Shown: positions 16,429-24,240 of the stretch, piece after piece | Position numbering within the stretch: the stretch's first letter is position 1 | Layout: every line of letters starts with the position of its first letter | Source: Agrococcus baldri | GTDB lineage: Bacteria; Actinomycetota; Actinomycetes; Actinomycetales; Microbacteriaceae | Direction of reading: 5' to 3' | DNA length: 64,000 nucleotides | NCBI GenBank assembly: GCA_007988785.1 | Contig: BJUU01000014.1 | Location: 1-64,000, forward strand | Program-made: the position numbers and the translations under genes | The notes under the pieces: generated by a model | Database searches by the model: none | Seen by the model: the letters and a program-made list of their open reading frames with translations, nothing else | What the model was told of the DNA's origin: nothing

Positions 16429-16434
16429 TAGACT
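16429..16434 (+). promoter_or_regulatory. Candidate -10 element for the DUF3040 gene
   Basis: TAGACT lies 35 bases upstream of the DUF3040 ATG. A TTGACA is present at 16412-16417, but the spacing of eleven bases is too short for a normal -35 pair, so only the -10 is proposed. Confidence 0.4.
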
Positions 16435-16469
16435 GTCGTTCCGCACCGGTTGAGCGAAAGGGGTGCGAG

Positions 16470-16847
16470 ATGGGCCTCTCCGAGCACGAGCAGCGACTCC
16501 TCGACGAGATGGAGCGCAATCTCTACAAGCACGAGGCCGACATCGTGAACACGTCGGCCGGCCCTCGAACGGTCAACTACACCAAGGTCGCCGTCGGCGT
16601 GCTCGGTGTCGTGATCGGTCTGGTGCTGGTGATCGTGGGCGTGAGCGCGAAGCTCCTGATCGTCGGCGTCGCCGGATTCGCGGTCGCGGTCGTCGGTGCG
16701 CTCTGGGCGCTCTCGGCCTCCCGGCCCGCCACGACCGAGGAGACCGCCGCGAAGGGCGGCGCGCGCAGCGGGCCCGCACCGGCCAAGCAGAGCCCGAGCC
16801 TCATGGATCGCCTCGCCCAGGAGTGGGACGACCGCAACCAGCGGTAG
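16470..16847 (+). CDS. DUF3040 membrane protein
   Basis: A 125-residue small membrane protein of the DUF3040 family, common in Actinobacteria and usually encoded just upstream of mraZ. The N-terminus has the family pattern MGLSEHEQRLLDEMERNL, followed by two hydrophobic helices at about residues 38-58 and 62-82, then a polar tail ending with DRLAQEWDDRNQR. GAAAGGGG precedes the ATG. No biochemical role is known to me for the family. The constant position ahead of the division cluster suggests an envelope-related function, which is inference. A strong terminator follows, separating it from mraZ. Confidence 0.85.
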   Translation: MGLSEHEQRLLDEMERNLYKHEADIVNTSAGPRTVNYTKVAVGVLGVVIGLVLVIVGVSAKLLIVGVAGFAVAVVGALWALSASRPATTEETAAKGGARSGPAPAKQSPSLMDRLAQEWDDRNQR

Positions 16848-16884
16848 CCCGCCTCCACTCCGCTCCACCCTCCGGCAGCACCAC

Positions 16885-16916
16885 AGGGCCGACTCGCACG
16901 AGTCGGCCCTTCTTCG
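16885..16916 (+). terminator. Intrinsic terminator after the DUF3040 gene
   Basis: AGGGCCGACTC (16885-16895) pairs with GAGTCGGCCCT (16900-16910), an 11-bp perfect stem with a four-base loop, followed by TCTTCGT. This is a clear rho-independent terminator shape and insulates the dcw cluster from upstream transcription. Confidence 0.8.
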
Positions 16917-17011
16917 TGCCCGCGCGCGGCCGTCCGGGTCGTCGGGGCGGCGCGCCGGCACTCGCGCGCCCGGAAGCCCTCCAAACCCCTCCACCGCGAT
17001 TCGGCAGAGAA

Positions 17012-17032
17012 ATCACGGGAACACGCCGTGAT
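17012..17032. promoter_or_regulatory. Inverted repeat upstream of the MraZ box
   Basis: ATCACGG (17012-17018) and CCGTGAT (17026-17032) form a 7-base inverted repeat with a seven-base spacer, 23 bases ahead of the first GTGG repeat. It could be an operator or part of the mraZ promoter region. Only the symmetry supports it. The rest of the 283-base gap between DUF3040 and mraZ holds the terminator and the MraZ box, and nothing else that I see. Confidence 0.3.
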
Positions 17033-17054
17033 GCATAGCGGATTCTCGGCGTTT

Positions 17055-17080
17055 GTGGTTGGAAGTGGAGTACTGTGGAG
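17055..17080 (+). promoter_or_regulatory. MraZ-binding box (three GTGG direct repeats)
   Basis: GTGG occurs at 17055, 17065 and 17075, an exact 10-bp period; the last two copies read GTGGAG. MraZ proteins are known to bind arrays of short GTGG/TGGG direct repeats spaced about one helical turn apart, upstream of their own gene, and to control the dcw operon. The array lies 51 bases before the mraZ start. A TACTGT (17071-17076) inside it could be the -10, in which case binding would block transcription. Confidence 0.65.
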
Positions 17081-17130
17081 GAAATCGGCAGACGTCGGTG
17101 GATCTCGGAGGCCGGACGAGAGGGGGCGAT

Positions 17131-17562
17131 GTGTTCCTCGGCACCCACACGCCCAAGCTCGACGACAAGGGCCGCGTGATCCTCCCCGCCAAGTTCCGGC
17201 AGGAGCTCGAGGGCGGCCTCGTCCTCACCCGCGGCCAGGAGCGCTGCATCTACGTGTTCTCGGCGCGCGAGTTCGAGCGCGTGCACGAGCAGATCCGGCA
17301 GGCGCCGCTCACCTCGGCCGGTGCGCGCGACTTCCTGCGGCTGTTCCTCTCCGGCGCCTCGAACGAGCAGGCCGACAGCCAGCACCGCATCACGATCCCC
17401 TCGAACCTGCGCGACTACGCCGGCCTCGGCCGCGAGCTGACCGTCATCGGCGCCGGCACCCGCGCCGAGATCTGGGACACCGCGGCCTGGAACGAGTACT
17501 ACGCGGCCAAGGAGGCCGACTTCGCCTCGACGACGGAGGAGGTGATCCCCGGCATCTTCTGA
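17131..17562 (+). CDS. mraZ: Transcriptional regulator MraZ
   Basis: A 143-residue MraZ, the normal length, made of two SpoVT/AbrB-like half domains. The first carries [15 protein letters not shown] (about residues 9-23). The second carries [18 protein letters not shown] (about 85-102). MraZ forms ring-shaped oligomers that bind direct repeats upstream of the dcw cluster. The start is GTG 17131, with GAGAGGGGG just upstream; the frame is open further back but lacks family sequence. It is the first gene of the cluster and is followed by rsmH after 97 bases. The presumed binding site lies at 17055-17080. Confidence 0.95.
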   Translation: MFLGTHTPKLDDKGRVILPAKFRQELEGGLVLTRGQERCIYVFSAREFERVHEQIRQAPLTSAGARDFLRLFLSGASNEQADSQHRITIPSNLRDYAGLGRELTVIGAGTRAEIWDTAAWNEYYAAKEADFASTTEEVIPGIF

Positions 17563-17659
17563 CCCGGTCTGCGACCCCCAGCTGGGCGCCGCGACGCACC
17601 TTCCCCGGTGTCGCGCCGCACGGATGGGGATCGGGGATCGGGACAGGCAGGGAGACGAC

Positions 17660-18658
17660 ATGGACGCATCCGCACTGCACACCCCGGTCATGCTCGAGCG
17701 CACGCTCGAGCTGCTCGCCCCCGCGATCGAGGCCGCCGCCGCCGCCGGCCGCGCGCCGCTCGTGATCGACGGCACGCTCGGCATGGGCGGCCACACCGAG
17801 GCCATGCTCGCCGCGCACCCGACGCTCTCGGTCGCCGGCATCGACCGCGACCCCGACGCCATCCGGCTCGCGGGGGAGCGGCTCGCGCGCTTCGGCGAGC
17901 GCTTCATCCCTGTCCGGACGACCTACGACCGCATCGACCTCGCGCTCGAGGCCGCGGGCAGGCCGGTCGCCGACGGCATCCTGCTCGACCTGGGCGTCTC
18001 GAGCCTGCAGCTCGACGCCGCCGACCGCGGCTTCGCCTACGCGAAGGACGCGCCGCTCGACATGCGCATGGGGCAGGAGGGCGAGGTGACGGCGGCGACG
18101 ATCCTCGCCGAGCGCAGCGACCGCGAGCTCTCGCGGCTGTTCAAGGTCTACGGCGACGAGAAGCTCGCCGACCGCTACGCCCGCGCGATCGTCGCGGCCC
18201 GCGCCGAGACGCCGATCGAGACCTCGGCGCAGCTGGTCGACATCCTGCAGGCGGCGACGCCGCGCGCCCTCGCCAACCAGGGCCACCCTGCCAAGCGCGT
18301 CTTCCAGGCGCTGCGCATCGAGGTCAACCAGGAGCTCGCGATCCTCGAGCGCACGATGCCCGCCGCGATCGAGTCGCTCGCCGTCGGCGGCCGGCTCGTG
18401 GTGCTCGCCTACCAGTCGCTCGAGGACCGCATCGTCAAGCGCGCGCTGCAGGCGGCATCCGCATCGACCGCACCCCGCGACCTGCCCGTCGAGCTGCCAG
18501 AGCATGCGCCGCACCTGCGGCTGCTCGTGCGCGGGGCCGGGCAGGCCGACGACGCGGAGCGCGCCGCCAACCCCCGAGCCACGCCCGTCCGCCTGCGCGC
18601 GGCCGAGCGCATCCGTCCCGCAGATCCGACCCGCACGAGCAGTGGGGAGCAGTCATGA
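17660..18658 (+). CDS. rsmH: 16S rRNA (cytosine(1402)-N4)-methyltransferase
   Basis: A 332-residue RsmH (MraW), which methylates N4 of C1402 in the decoding site of 16S rRNA using S-adenosylmethionine. The family start HTPVMLERTLELL is at about residues 8-20, then the cofactor loop DGTLGMGGHTEAML and GILLDLGVSSLQLD. The end of the protein has GRLVVLAYQSLEDRIVKRAL. ATG 17660 is chosen because GGGAGA sits upstream and the conserved N-terminus begins there. The stop overlaps the next ATG by four bases. The stretch between mraZ and this gene (97 bases) shows no separate promoter that I can support. Confidence 0.95.
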   Translation: MDASALHTPVMLERTLELLAPAIEAAAAAGRAPLVIDGTLGMGGHTEAMLAAHPTLSVAGIDRDPDAIRLAGERLARFGERFIPVRTTYDRIDLALEAAGRPVADGILLDLGVSSLQLDAADRGFAYAKDAPLDMRMGQEGEVTAATILAERSDRELSRLFKVYGDEKLADRYARAIVAARAETPIETSAQLVDILQAATPRALANQGHPAKRVFQALRIEVNQELAILERTMPAAIESLAVGGRLVVLAYQSLEDRIVKRALQAASASTAPRDLPVELPEHAPHLRLLVRGAGQADDAERAANPRATPVRLRAAERIRPADPTRTSSGEQS

Positions 18659-19305
18659 GCAACGCCGCCGTCGCACACATCCACGCAGCGCCGCAGCAGC
18701 CCGAGCCGGAGCGCGAGCGGCACCTGCGGGCGCTGCCCGCGCCCAGCGTGCGCCGGGCGCCGCGACTGGTGCACGGCGTGCTGGCGCTCGCCGGCCTGGC
18801 CGGCATCGTGGTCGCGCAGCTCGGCCTCTCGGTCGTGATCAGCGAGGGCGCCTACACGCTCAACGCCCTGCACGGCGAGTCGAGCTCGCTCGCGCGCAGC
18901 GAGCAGGCGCTCGGCGAGGACGTCGCCGTGCTCTCGTCGCCGCAGCACGTCGCCGTGGCCGCCGACGAGCTCGGCATGCTCGCCGGCCAGCCCTCGCAGT
19001 TCCTGACGCTCTCCGGCGAGGCCACGGCCGGCGGTCCCGACGCCATGCACATGCAGGTGCCCGCGCTCGACCGCTTCGGCATGTACGTGCCGAACGCCCT
19101 GCTGCAGACCCAGCCGCAGGTCGCCGCCTCGGTCGAGCACGTCGCCGAGGAGGCGATCGAGCCCTACCCGGGCATGCTGCTGCCCGCCGGCGAGGGCGCG
19201 CCCGCCGCCGCGAGCGACGAGCAGGCCGCGGGGCAGCCCGAGGCCCCGGCGGCGCCCGAGCAGCCCGAGCCCGGCACGCTGCTGCCGGCGACTGCATCGG
19301 AGTGA
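18655..19305 (+). CDS. ftsL: FtsL-like septum protein
   Basis: A 216-residue bitopic membrane protein in the fixed position of FtsL between rsmH and ftsI. A polar N-terminus of about 40 residues leads to one membrane helix (about 42-64, VLALAGLAGIVVAQLGLSVV). A helical stretch follows (AYTLNALHGESSSLARSEQALGED), as expected for the short coiled coil that pairs with FtsB in the FtsQLB complex. The last 70 residues are Ala/Pro/Glu/Gln-rich low-complexity sequence, longer than in most FtsL. Primary sequence similarity in this family is weak, so the call rests on topology and position. ATGA overlap with rsmH. Confidence 0.75.
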   Translation: MSNAAVAHIHAAPQQPEPERERHLRALPAPSVRRAPRLVHGVLALAGLAGIVVAQLGLSVVISEGAYTLNALHGESSSLARSEQALGEDVAVLSSPQHVAVAADELGMLAGQPSQFLTLSGEATAGGPDAMHMQVPALDRFGMYVPNALLQTQPQVAASVEHVAEEAIEPYPGMLLPAGEGAPAAASDEQAAGQPEAPAAPEQPEPGTLLPATASE

Positions 19306-19408
19306 GGCGTGGCGGCACGGCTCAGCGGCACGCCGCCGGTACCGTGCTGACGATCCCGACGGGATCCGACGACGCTCGCACGTGCGAGCCAGGGCAGCGG
19401 AGGTGACA

Positions 19409-21193
19409 GTGGCGGCCAGGCGCAAGCGGCCCCGCATGGGAGTGCGGACCATCATCGTGGCGGTCCTGACCTTCGCGCTGCTCGCGACCTTCGTCGTGCG
19501 CCTCGCCGACATCCAGGTGGTGCGCGCCGAGGCGCTCAACGCCGAGGCGGATGGGCGGCGCGGCGTCGCCGAGACGCTCCACGGCACGCGCGGCCCGATC
19601 GTCGACTCCGCCGGCACGGTGCTCGCCGAGAGCGTCGACCGCTGGGACCTCACCGTCTCGCCGCAGTACACGCGCGACCTCGAGCCGGGCATCGACGCGG
19701 TCGACGAGCCGCTCACCGTCGGCGACGCGCTCGTCCAGATCGCCGGCATCACGGGCGACGACCCGCACGACCTGCAGGCGAAGATCTACGCGGAGCTCGA
19801 GCGCAACCCCGACTCCGACTACATGATGCTCTCGAACGGCCTCGACGCGCGGCAGTACGAGGCGGTGCGCGACCTCGGCATCCCGTGGGTGTACCTGCGG
19901 CTCAACCCGCAGCGGGTGTACCCGGCCGGCTCGGTCGGCGGCAACCTGGTCGGCTTCATGGGCACCGACGACCCGCTCGCGGGCATCGAGCGCAGCCAGG
20001 ACTCCTGCCTCGCCGCCCAGCCCGGCGAGCGCACCTTCGACCGCTCCGCCGACGGCACGCCGATCCCGGGCTCCGTCGTCACCGACCCCGCGGTCGACGG
20101 CGGCTCCGTCGAGCTCACGATCGACGCCGACGTGCAGTACCAGGTGCAGCAGCTCACCGCGCAGTACACCTCGCAGCTGCGGGCCCGCAGCGGCACGAGC
20201 ATCATCATGCGCACCGACGGCACCGTGGTCGCCATCGCCGAGTCGCCCACCGTCGACCCCAACGACCCCACCGCATCCGCCGGCAGGGATCGCGGCTCGC
20301 GCGCCTTCACCTCTGCCTACGAGCCCGGCTCGATCTTCAAGACCTTCTCCTGGGCGGCGATGCTCGACCTGGGGCTCATCGAGCCCACGCAGGAGGAGAG
20401 CGTGCCGTGGACCTACAACGGCAACGGCACGCGCGTTCGCGACGCGCACTCGCACGCCGTCGAGCAGTGGACCGCGGCGGGCATCCTGGTGAACTCCTCG
20501 AACGTCGGCATGGTCGAGCTCGCGCAGCAGCTCGACCGCGGCGAGTACACCGACTACCTCGACCGCTTCGGCTTCGGCGAGCAGACCGCCGTCGGCTTCG
20601 CGGGCGAGCAGGCCGTGCCGCTGCGCGACCTCTCGGCGGTCGATCCGCAGACGCAGCTCAACGCGCTCTTCGGGCAGGGCATCGCGGCCACGCCCATCCA
20701 GCTCGCCTCCGCCTACCAGGCGATGGGCAACGGCGGCGTGCACGAGCCGGTGCAGCTGATCGCCGGCTGCACCGACGCCGAGGGCGAGGTGACCTCGCCC
20801 GAGCTGCCGGAGGGCGAGCGGGTGGTGAGCGAGGAGACCGCGCAGTCGACCCTCGAGGTGCTCGAGCACGTCGTGACCGACTACGGCTACGAGACCTTCC
20901 CGATCGAGGGCTACCGCATCGCCGCGAAGACCGGCACGGCGCAGATGGCGTACGCCGACGGCTCCGGCTACGACCCGAACCGCATGATGACCTCGGTCGC
21001 GGGCGTGTTCCCCGTCGACGACCCGCAGTTCGTGGTGCTGACCATGTTCGACAGCCCGCAGACCAACCGCACCAGCGGCGGGGCCATCCCGGCCTTTCAC
21101 GATATGGTGAACCTCCTGATCCGCCACTACGACATCCCCCCGAGCACGACGCCAGCGTCAGACGTTCCCCTGGAGTGGACGGCGGATCAGTGA
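19409..21193 (+). CDS. ftsI: Septal transpeptidase FtsI (PBP3, class B penicillin-binding protein)
   Basis: A 594-residue class B penicillin-binding protein that cross-links septal peptidoglycan. One membrane helix at about residues 10-33 is followed by the N-terminal pedestal (HGTRGPIVDSAGTVLAESV) and the transpeptidase. Active-site motifs are EPGSIFKTFSW (SxxK, Ser about 307), SSNVGMVE (SxN, about 365) and AAKTGTAQM (KTG, about 507). GTG 19409 is preferred because AGCGGAGG stands five bases upstream; a GTG two codons earlier overlaps that site. It lies between ftsL and murE, the standard order. No PASTA domains are present. Confidence 0.95.
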   Translation: MAARRKRPRMGVRTIIVAVLTFALLATFVVRLADIQVVRAEALNAEADGRRGVAETLHGTRGPIVDSAGTVLAESVDRWDLTVSPQYTRDLEPGIDAVDEPLTVGDALVQIAGITGDDPHDLQAKIYAELERNPDSDYMMLSNGLDARQYEAVRDLGIPWVYLRLNPQRVYPAGSVGGNLVGFMGTDDPLAGIERSQDSCLAAQPGERTFDRSADGTPIPGSVVTDPAVDGGSVELTIDADVQYQVQQLTAQYTSQLRARSGTSIIMRTDGTVVAIAESPTVDPNDPTASAGRDRGSRAFTSAYEPGSIFKTFSWAAMLDLGLIEPTQEESVPWTYNGNGTRVRDAHSHAVEQWTAAGILVNSSNVGMVELAQQLDRGEYTDYLDRFGFGEQTAVGFAGEQAVPLRDLSAVDPQTQLNALFGQGIAATPIQLASAYQAMGNGGVHEPVQLIAGCTDAEGEVTSPELPEGERVVSEETAQSTLEVLEHVVTDYGYETFPIEGYRIAAKTGTAQMAYADGSGYDPNRMMTSVAGVFPVDDPQFVVLTMFDSPQTNRTSGGAIPAFHDMVNLLIRHYDIPPSTTPASDVPLEWTADQ

Positions 21194-21244
21194 GCCCCGC
21201 GCCGCAGGCGCATGCACCGAGCTGTACGAAGCACTGAGGAGAAG

Positions 21245-22837
21245 ATGTCCGTGGCGGGCGTGACCCCGAGGATCCTGCGACCCGAGCACCCCGCACCGCG
21301 GCCCCTCGCCGGACTGGTCGACGAGTTCGACCTGCAGGTCGACGCCGAGCTCGACGGCGTCGAGGTGACCGGCATCACCAACGACTCCTCCGACGTGCAG
21401 CCCGGCGACCTGTTCGCGGCCCTCCCGGGCGCCAGCCGGCACGGCGCCGAGTTCGCGGCGGCCGCGGTGGAGCGCGGCGCGGTCGCGGTCGTCACCGACG
21501 CCGCCGGCGCGGCGCTGCTGCAGACCGACGCGCCCGTGATCGTCATCGACGAGCCGCGCGCGGCGCTGGGCGAGATCGCCGCGTGGGTCTACCGCACCGG
21601 TGAGCAGCCGCCGAAGCTGTTCGGCATCACCGGCACCAACGGCAAGACCTCGACCTCGTTCATGCTCGAGGGCCTGCTCTCCGACCTCGGCTTCGTGACG
21701 GGCCTGTCGACGACCGCGGAACGCCACGTCGGCGACACCGTCGTCACCTCGAAGCTCACCACGCCGGAGGCGAGCGAGCTGCACGCGCTGCTCGCCCGCA
21801 TGCAGGAGGTGGGCGTGCGCGCCGCCGTGCTCGAGGTGAGCGCGCAGGCCATCGAGCGCCACCGCGTCGACGGGGTGCTGTTCGACGTCGTCGCCTTCAC
21901 GAACCTCAGCCACGACCACCTCGACGACTACGGCTCGATGGAGGCGTACTTCGACGTCAAGCTCGCGCTGTTCACCCCGGATCGCGCCGTGCGCGGCGTC
22001 GTCTGCGTCGACACCGACTGGGGCGCGCGCGTCGCCGAGCGCAGCCGCATCCCCGTCACGACCGTCACGAGCGACCCGGATCGTGCCGCCGACTGGCGCG
22101 TCGACATCTGGGAGGAGACGCCCGTCTCCACCTCCTTCACGCTCACCGGCATCGACGGCGGCGCGATCGAGGTGCAGGTGCCGTTCATCGGCAGGCACAT
22201 GGCGGTCGACGCCGCGATCGCCATCCTGATGCTCGTCGAGGGCGGCTTCGAGATCGAGGCCATCGCCGAGGCCATCGACCGCGGCATGCGGCCCACGCTG
22301 CCCGGCCGCATCGAGCGCGTCTCCGGCGACGAGGGGCCGACGGTCTTCGTCGACTACGGCCACAGCCCCGACGCCTTCGAGCAGACGCTCATCGCGCTGC
22401 GGCGGGTCACCGAGGGCCGGCTCATCATGCTCTTCGGCGCCGACGGCGACCGCGACGCGACCAAGCGCGCCGACATGGGCCGCATCGCGGCGACGCTCGC
22501 CGACGTCGTGGTCGTGACCGACTTCAACCCGCGCACCGAGGATGCCGCGAGCATCCGGGCGCAGGTGCTCGAGGGCGCGCGCGCCGCCGGCGGCGACGCC
22601 ACCGTCATCGAGTCGGCGCCCGAGGAGGCGGCCATCCGCGAGGCGCTGACGCACGCGGGCCCCGGCGACACCGTGCTGTGGGCGGGCCCCGGCGACGCCG
22701 ACTACCGCGACGTGGCGGGCGTGCGCGAGCCCTTCGTGGCCCGCGACGAGGCCAGGCTCGCCCTGCACGAGGCAGGCTGGCCGGTCGACCTCGACAAGCG
22801 CCGCGAGGCCGAGCAGCAGGGGCGGGGCGGCCACTGA
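21245..22837 (+). CDS. murE: UDP-MurNAc-L-Ala-D-Glu diamino-acid ligase MurE
   Basis: A 530-residue Mur ligase that adds the third residue to the peptidoglycan stem peptide. The ATP loop is GITGTNGKTSTSFM (about residues 127-140); the central motif LSHDHLDDYGSME is near 221-233. The substrate-recognition region reads VTDFNPRTED (F at residue 427), whereas meso-diaminopimelate enzymes have DNPR, so the first Asp is replaced by Phe while Asn, Pro and Arg stay. Microbacteriaceae are known for B-type walls with residues such as diaminobutyrate, lysine or ornithine, so the third amino acid here is uncertain. GAGGAGA precedes the ATG. The stop shares one base with the murF ATG. Confidence 0.92.
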   Translation: MSVAGVTPRILRPEHPAPRPLAGLVDEFDLQVDAELDGVEVTGITNDSSDVQPGDLFAALPGASRHGAEFAAAAVERGAVAVVTDAAGAALLQTDAPVIVIDEPRAALGEIAAWVYRTGEQPPKLFGITGTNGKTSTSFMLEGLLSDLGFVTGLSTTAERHVGDTVVTSKLTTPEASELHALLARMQEVGVRAAVLEVSAQAIERHRVDGVLFDVVAFTNLSHDHLDDYGSMEAYFDVKLALFTPDRAVRGVVCVDTDWGARVAERSRIPVTTVTSDPDRAADWRVDIWEETPVSTSFTLTGIDGGAIEVQVPFIGRHMAVDAAIAILMLVEGGFEIEAIAEAIDRGMRPTLPGRIERVSGDEGPTVFVDYGHSPDAFEQTLIALRRVTEGRLIMLFGADGDRDATKRADMGRIAATLADVVVVTDFNPRTEDAASIRAQVLEGARAAGGDATVIESAPEEAAIREALTHAGPGDTVLWAGPGDADYRDVAGVREPFVARDEARLALHEAGWPVDLDKRREAEQQGRGGH

Positions 22838-24240
22838 TGCTGCGGATGCGCGCGAGCGAGATCGCCGCGGCCGTCGGCGGCGCCCTGCACGGCGCCGACG
22901 TCGAGGTGACCGGCTCGGTCGAGACCGACTCGCGCCTGGTGACGCCGGGCGGCGTCTTCTTCGCGATGCCGGGCGAGGCCACCGACGGCCATCGCTTCAT
23001 CGACGCGGCGATCGAGGCGGGCGCGGCGCTCGTCGTCGCCGAGCGCGCCGTCGAGCAGGACGTGCCGCACGTGCTCGTGCCCGAGGGCGTGACCGCGCTC
23101 GGCGCGCTCGCCGCCGAGGTCATCCGCCGCGTGCGGGCCGGGGGCGAGCTGACCGTCATCGGCGTCACCGGCTCGAACGGCAAGACCACCACCAAGAACA
23201 TGCTGCAGGCGATCCTCGAGCAGCACGGCCCGACCGTCACGCCGGTGAAGTCGTTCAACAACGAGGTCGGCGCGCCGATGACGATGCTGCGCATCGACGA
23301 GGCCACCCGCTACCTCGTGCTCGAGATGGGCGCGAGCGTCGAGGGCGACATCGCGCGCCTGACCGCCGTGTCGCACCCCGAGATCGGGGTGGTGCTCAAG
23401 GTCGGTCTCGCGCACGCCGGCGAGTTCGGCGGCATCGAGACCACCGCGCGCGCGAAGACCGAGATGGTGCGCGACCTGCCGGAGCACGGCATCGCGGTGC
23501 TGAATCGCGACGACGAGCGCGTGCGCGCCATGGCGGCGGCGACCGCCGCGCGGGTCGTGTGGTTCGGCACCGAGCCCGGGCCCGCCGACGATCCCACGCA
23601 CCTGTGGGCCGACGCGGTCGACTCGACCCTCGAGGGCACCGTCGCCGCCGTGCACCGGGGCGAGCGGTCCTGGCCGCTGCGGCTGCGCATCCTCGGCGAG
23701 CACCACGTGCTGAACGCGCTCGCCGCGCTCGCGGTCGCGGATGCGCTCGGCATCGAGCTCGAGGCCGCCATCGCGGCGCTCGGCACGATGGAGCGCGCCG
23801 AGCGCGGCCGCATGGAGCTGCTCGAGCCCGGCGGCGGCATCACCGTCATCAACGACGCCTACAACGCGAGCCCCGACTCGGCGGCCGCGGCGCTGCGCGC
23901 CCTCGCGCACATGACGAGGCAGGCCGGCCGGCGCTCGATCGCGGTGCTCGGCGAGATGGCGGAGCTCGGCCCGCACGCGGTCGAGGAGCACGACCGGCTC
24001 GGACGGCAGGCCGTGCGGCTGCGCATCGACCGGCTCGTCGTCGTGGGCCCGGGCGCGAAGGCCATCCACGACGCGGCAGAGCTGGAATCCTCCTTCGGGC
24101 AGGAGACCACCTACGTCGCGACGGCGGAGGAGGCCGAGGCGCTGCTGCGCGGCGAGCTGACCGCCGGCGACGTCGTACTCTTCAAGTCATCGAACGTGTC
24201 GGGGCTGCAGGTCCTGGCGGAGCGGATCGGAGGCCTCTGA
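22837..24240 (+). CDS. murF: UDP-MurNAc-tripeptide D-Ala-D-Ala ligase MurF
   Basis: A 467-residue MurF, which attaches the D-Ala-D-Ala dipeptide to complete the UDP-MurNAc pentapeptide. The P-loop is VTGSNGKTTTKNML (about residues 109-122), the ATP-site block is VKSFNNEVGAPMT, and the C-terminal domain has VINDAYNASPDS near residue 340. The N-terminal domain opens with ASEIAAAVGGALHG and TDSRLVTPGGVFFA, typical of MurF. The ATG overlaps the murE stop (TGATG), and its own stop overlaps the mraY ATG the same way, so these genes are translationally coupled. Confidence 0.96.
   Translation: MLRMRASEIAAAVGGALHGADVEVTGSVETDSRLVTPGGVFFAMPGEATDGHRFIDAAIEAGAALVVAERAVEQDVPHVLVPEGVTALGALAAEVIRRVRAGGELTVIGVTGSNGKTTTKNMLQAILEQHGPTVTPVKSFNNEVGAPMTMLRIDEATRYLVLEMGASVEGDIARLTAVSHPEIGVVLKVGLAHAGEFGGIETTARAKTEMVRDLPEHGIAVLNRDDERVRAMAAATAARVVWFGTEPGPADDPTHLWADAVDSTLEGTVAAVHRGERSWPLRLRILGEHHVLNALAALAVADALGIELEAAIAALGTMERAERGRMELLEPGGGITVINDAYNASPDSAAAALRALAHMTRQAGRRSIAVLGEMAELGPHAVEEHDRLGRQAVRLRIDRLVVVGPGAKAIHDAAELESSFGQETTYVATAEEAEALLRGELTAGDVVLFKSSNVSGLQVLAERIGGL

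Noticed and set aside
16412-16434. TTGACA at 16412-16417 paired with TAGACT at 16429-16434 as a full sigma-70 promoter.
   Set aside because: The spacer is only eleven bases, too short for a normal -35/-10 pair, so only the -10 was kept.
16998-17021. A 24-base stretch before mraZ that matches about 19 positions with 33700-33723 before sepF, including AATCACGGGAA.
   Set aside because: The sepF copy is inside yggS and encodes the conserved IGTAITG motif. With many comparisons in a 64-kb GC-rich window such a match is expected by chance.
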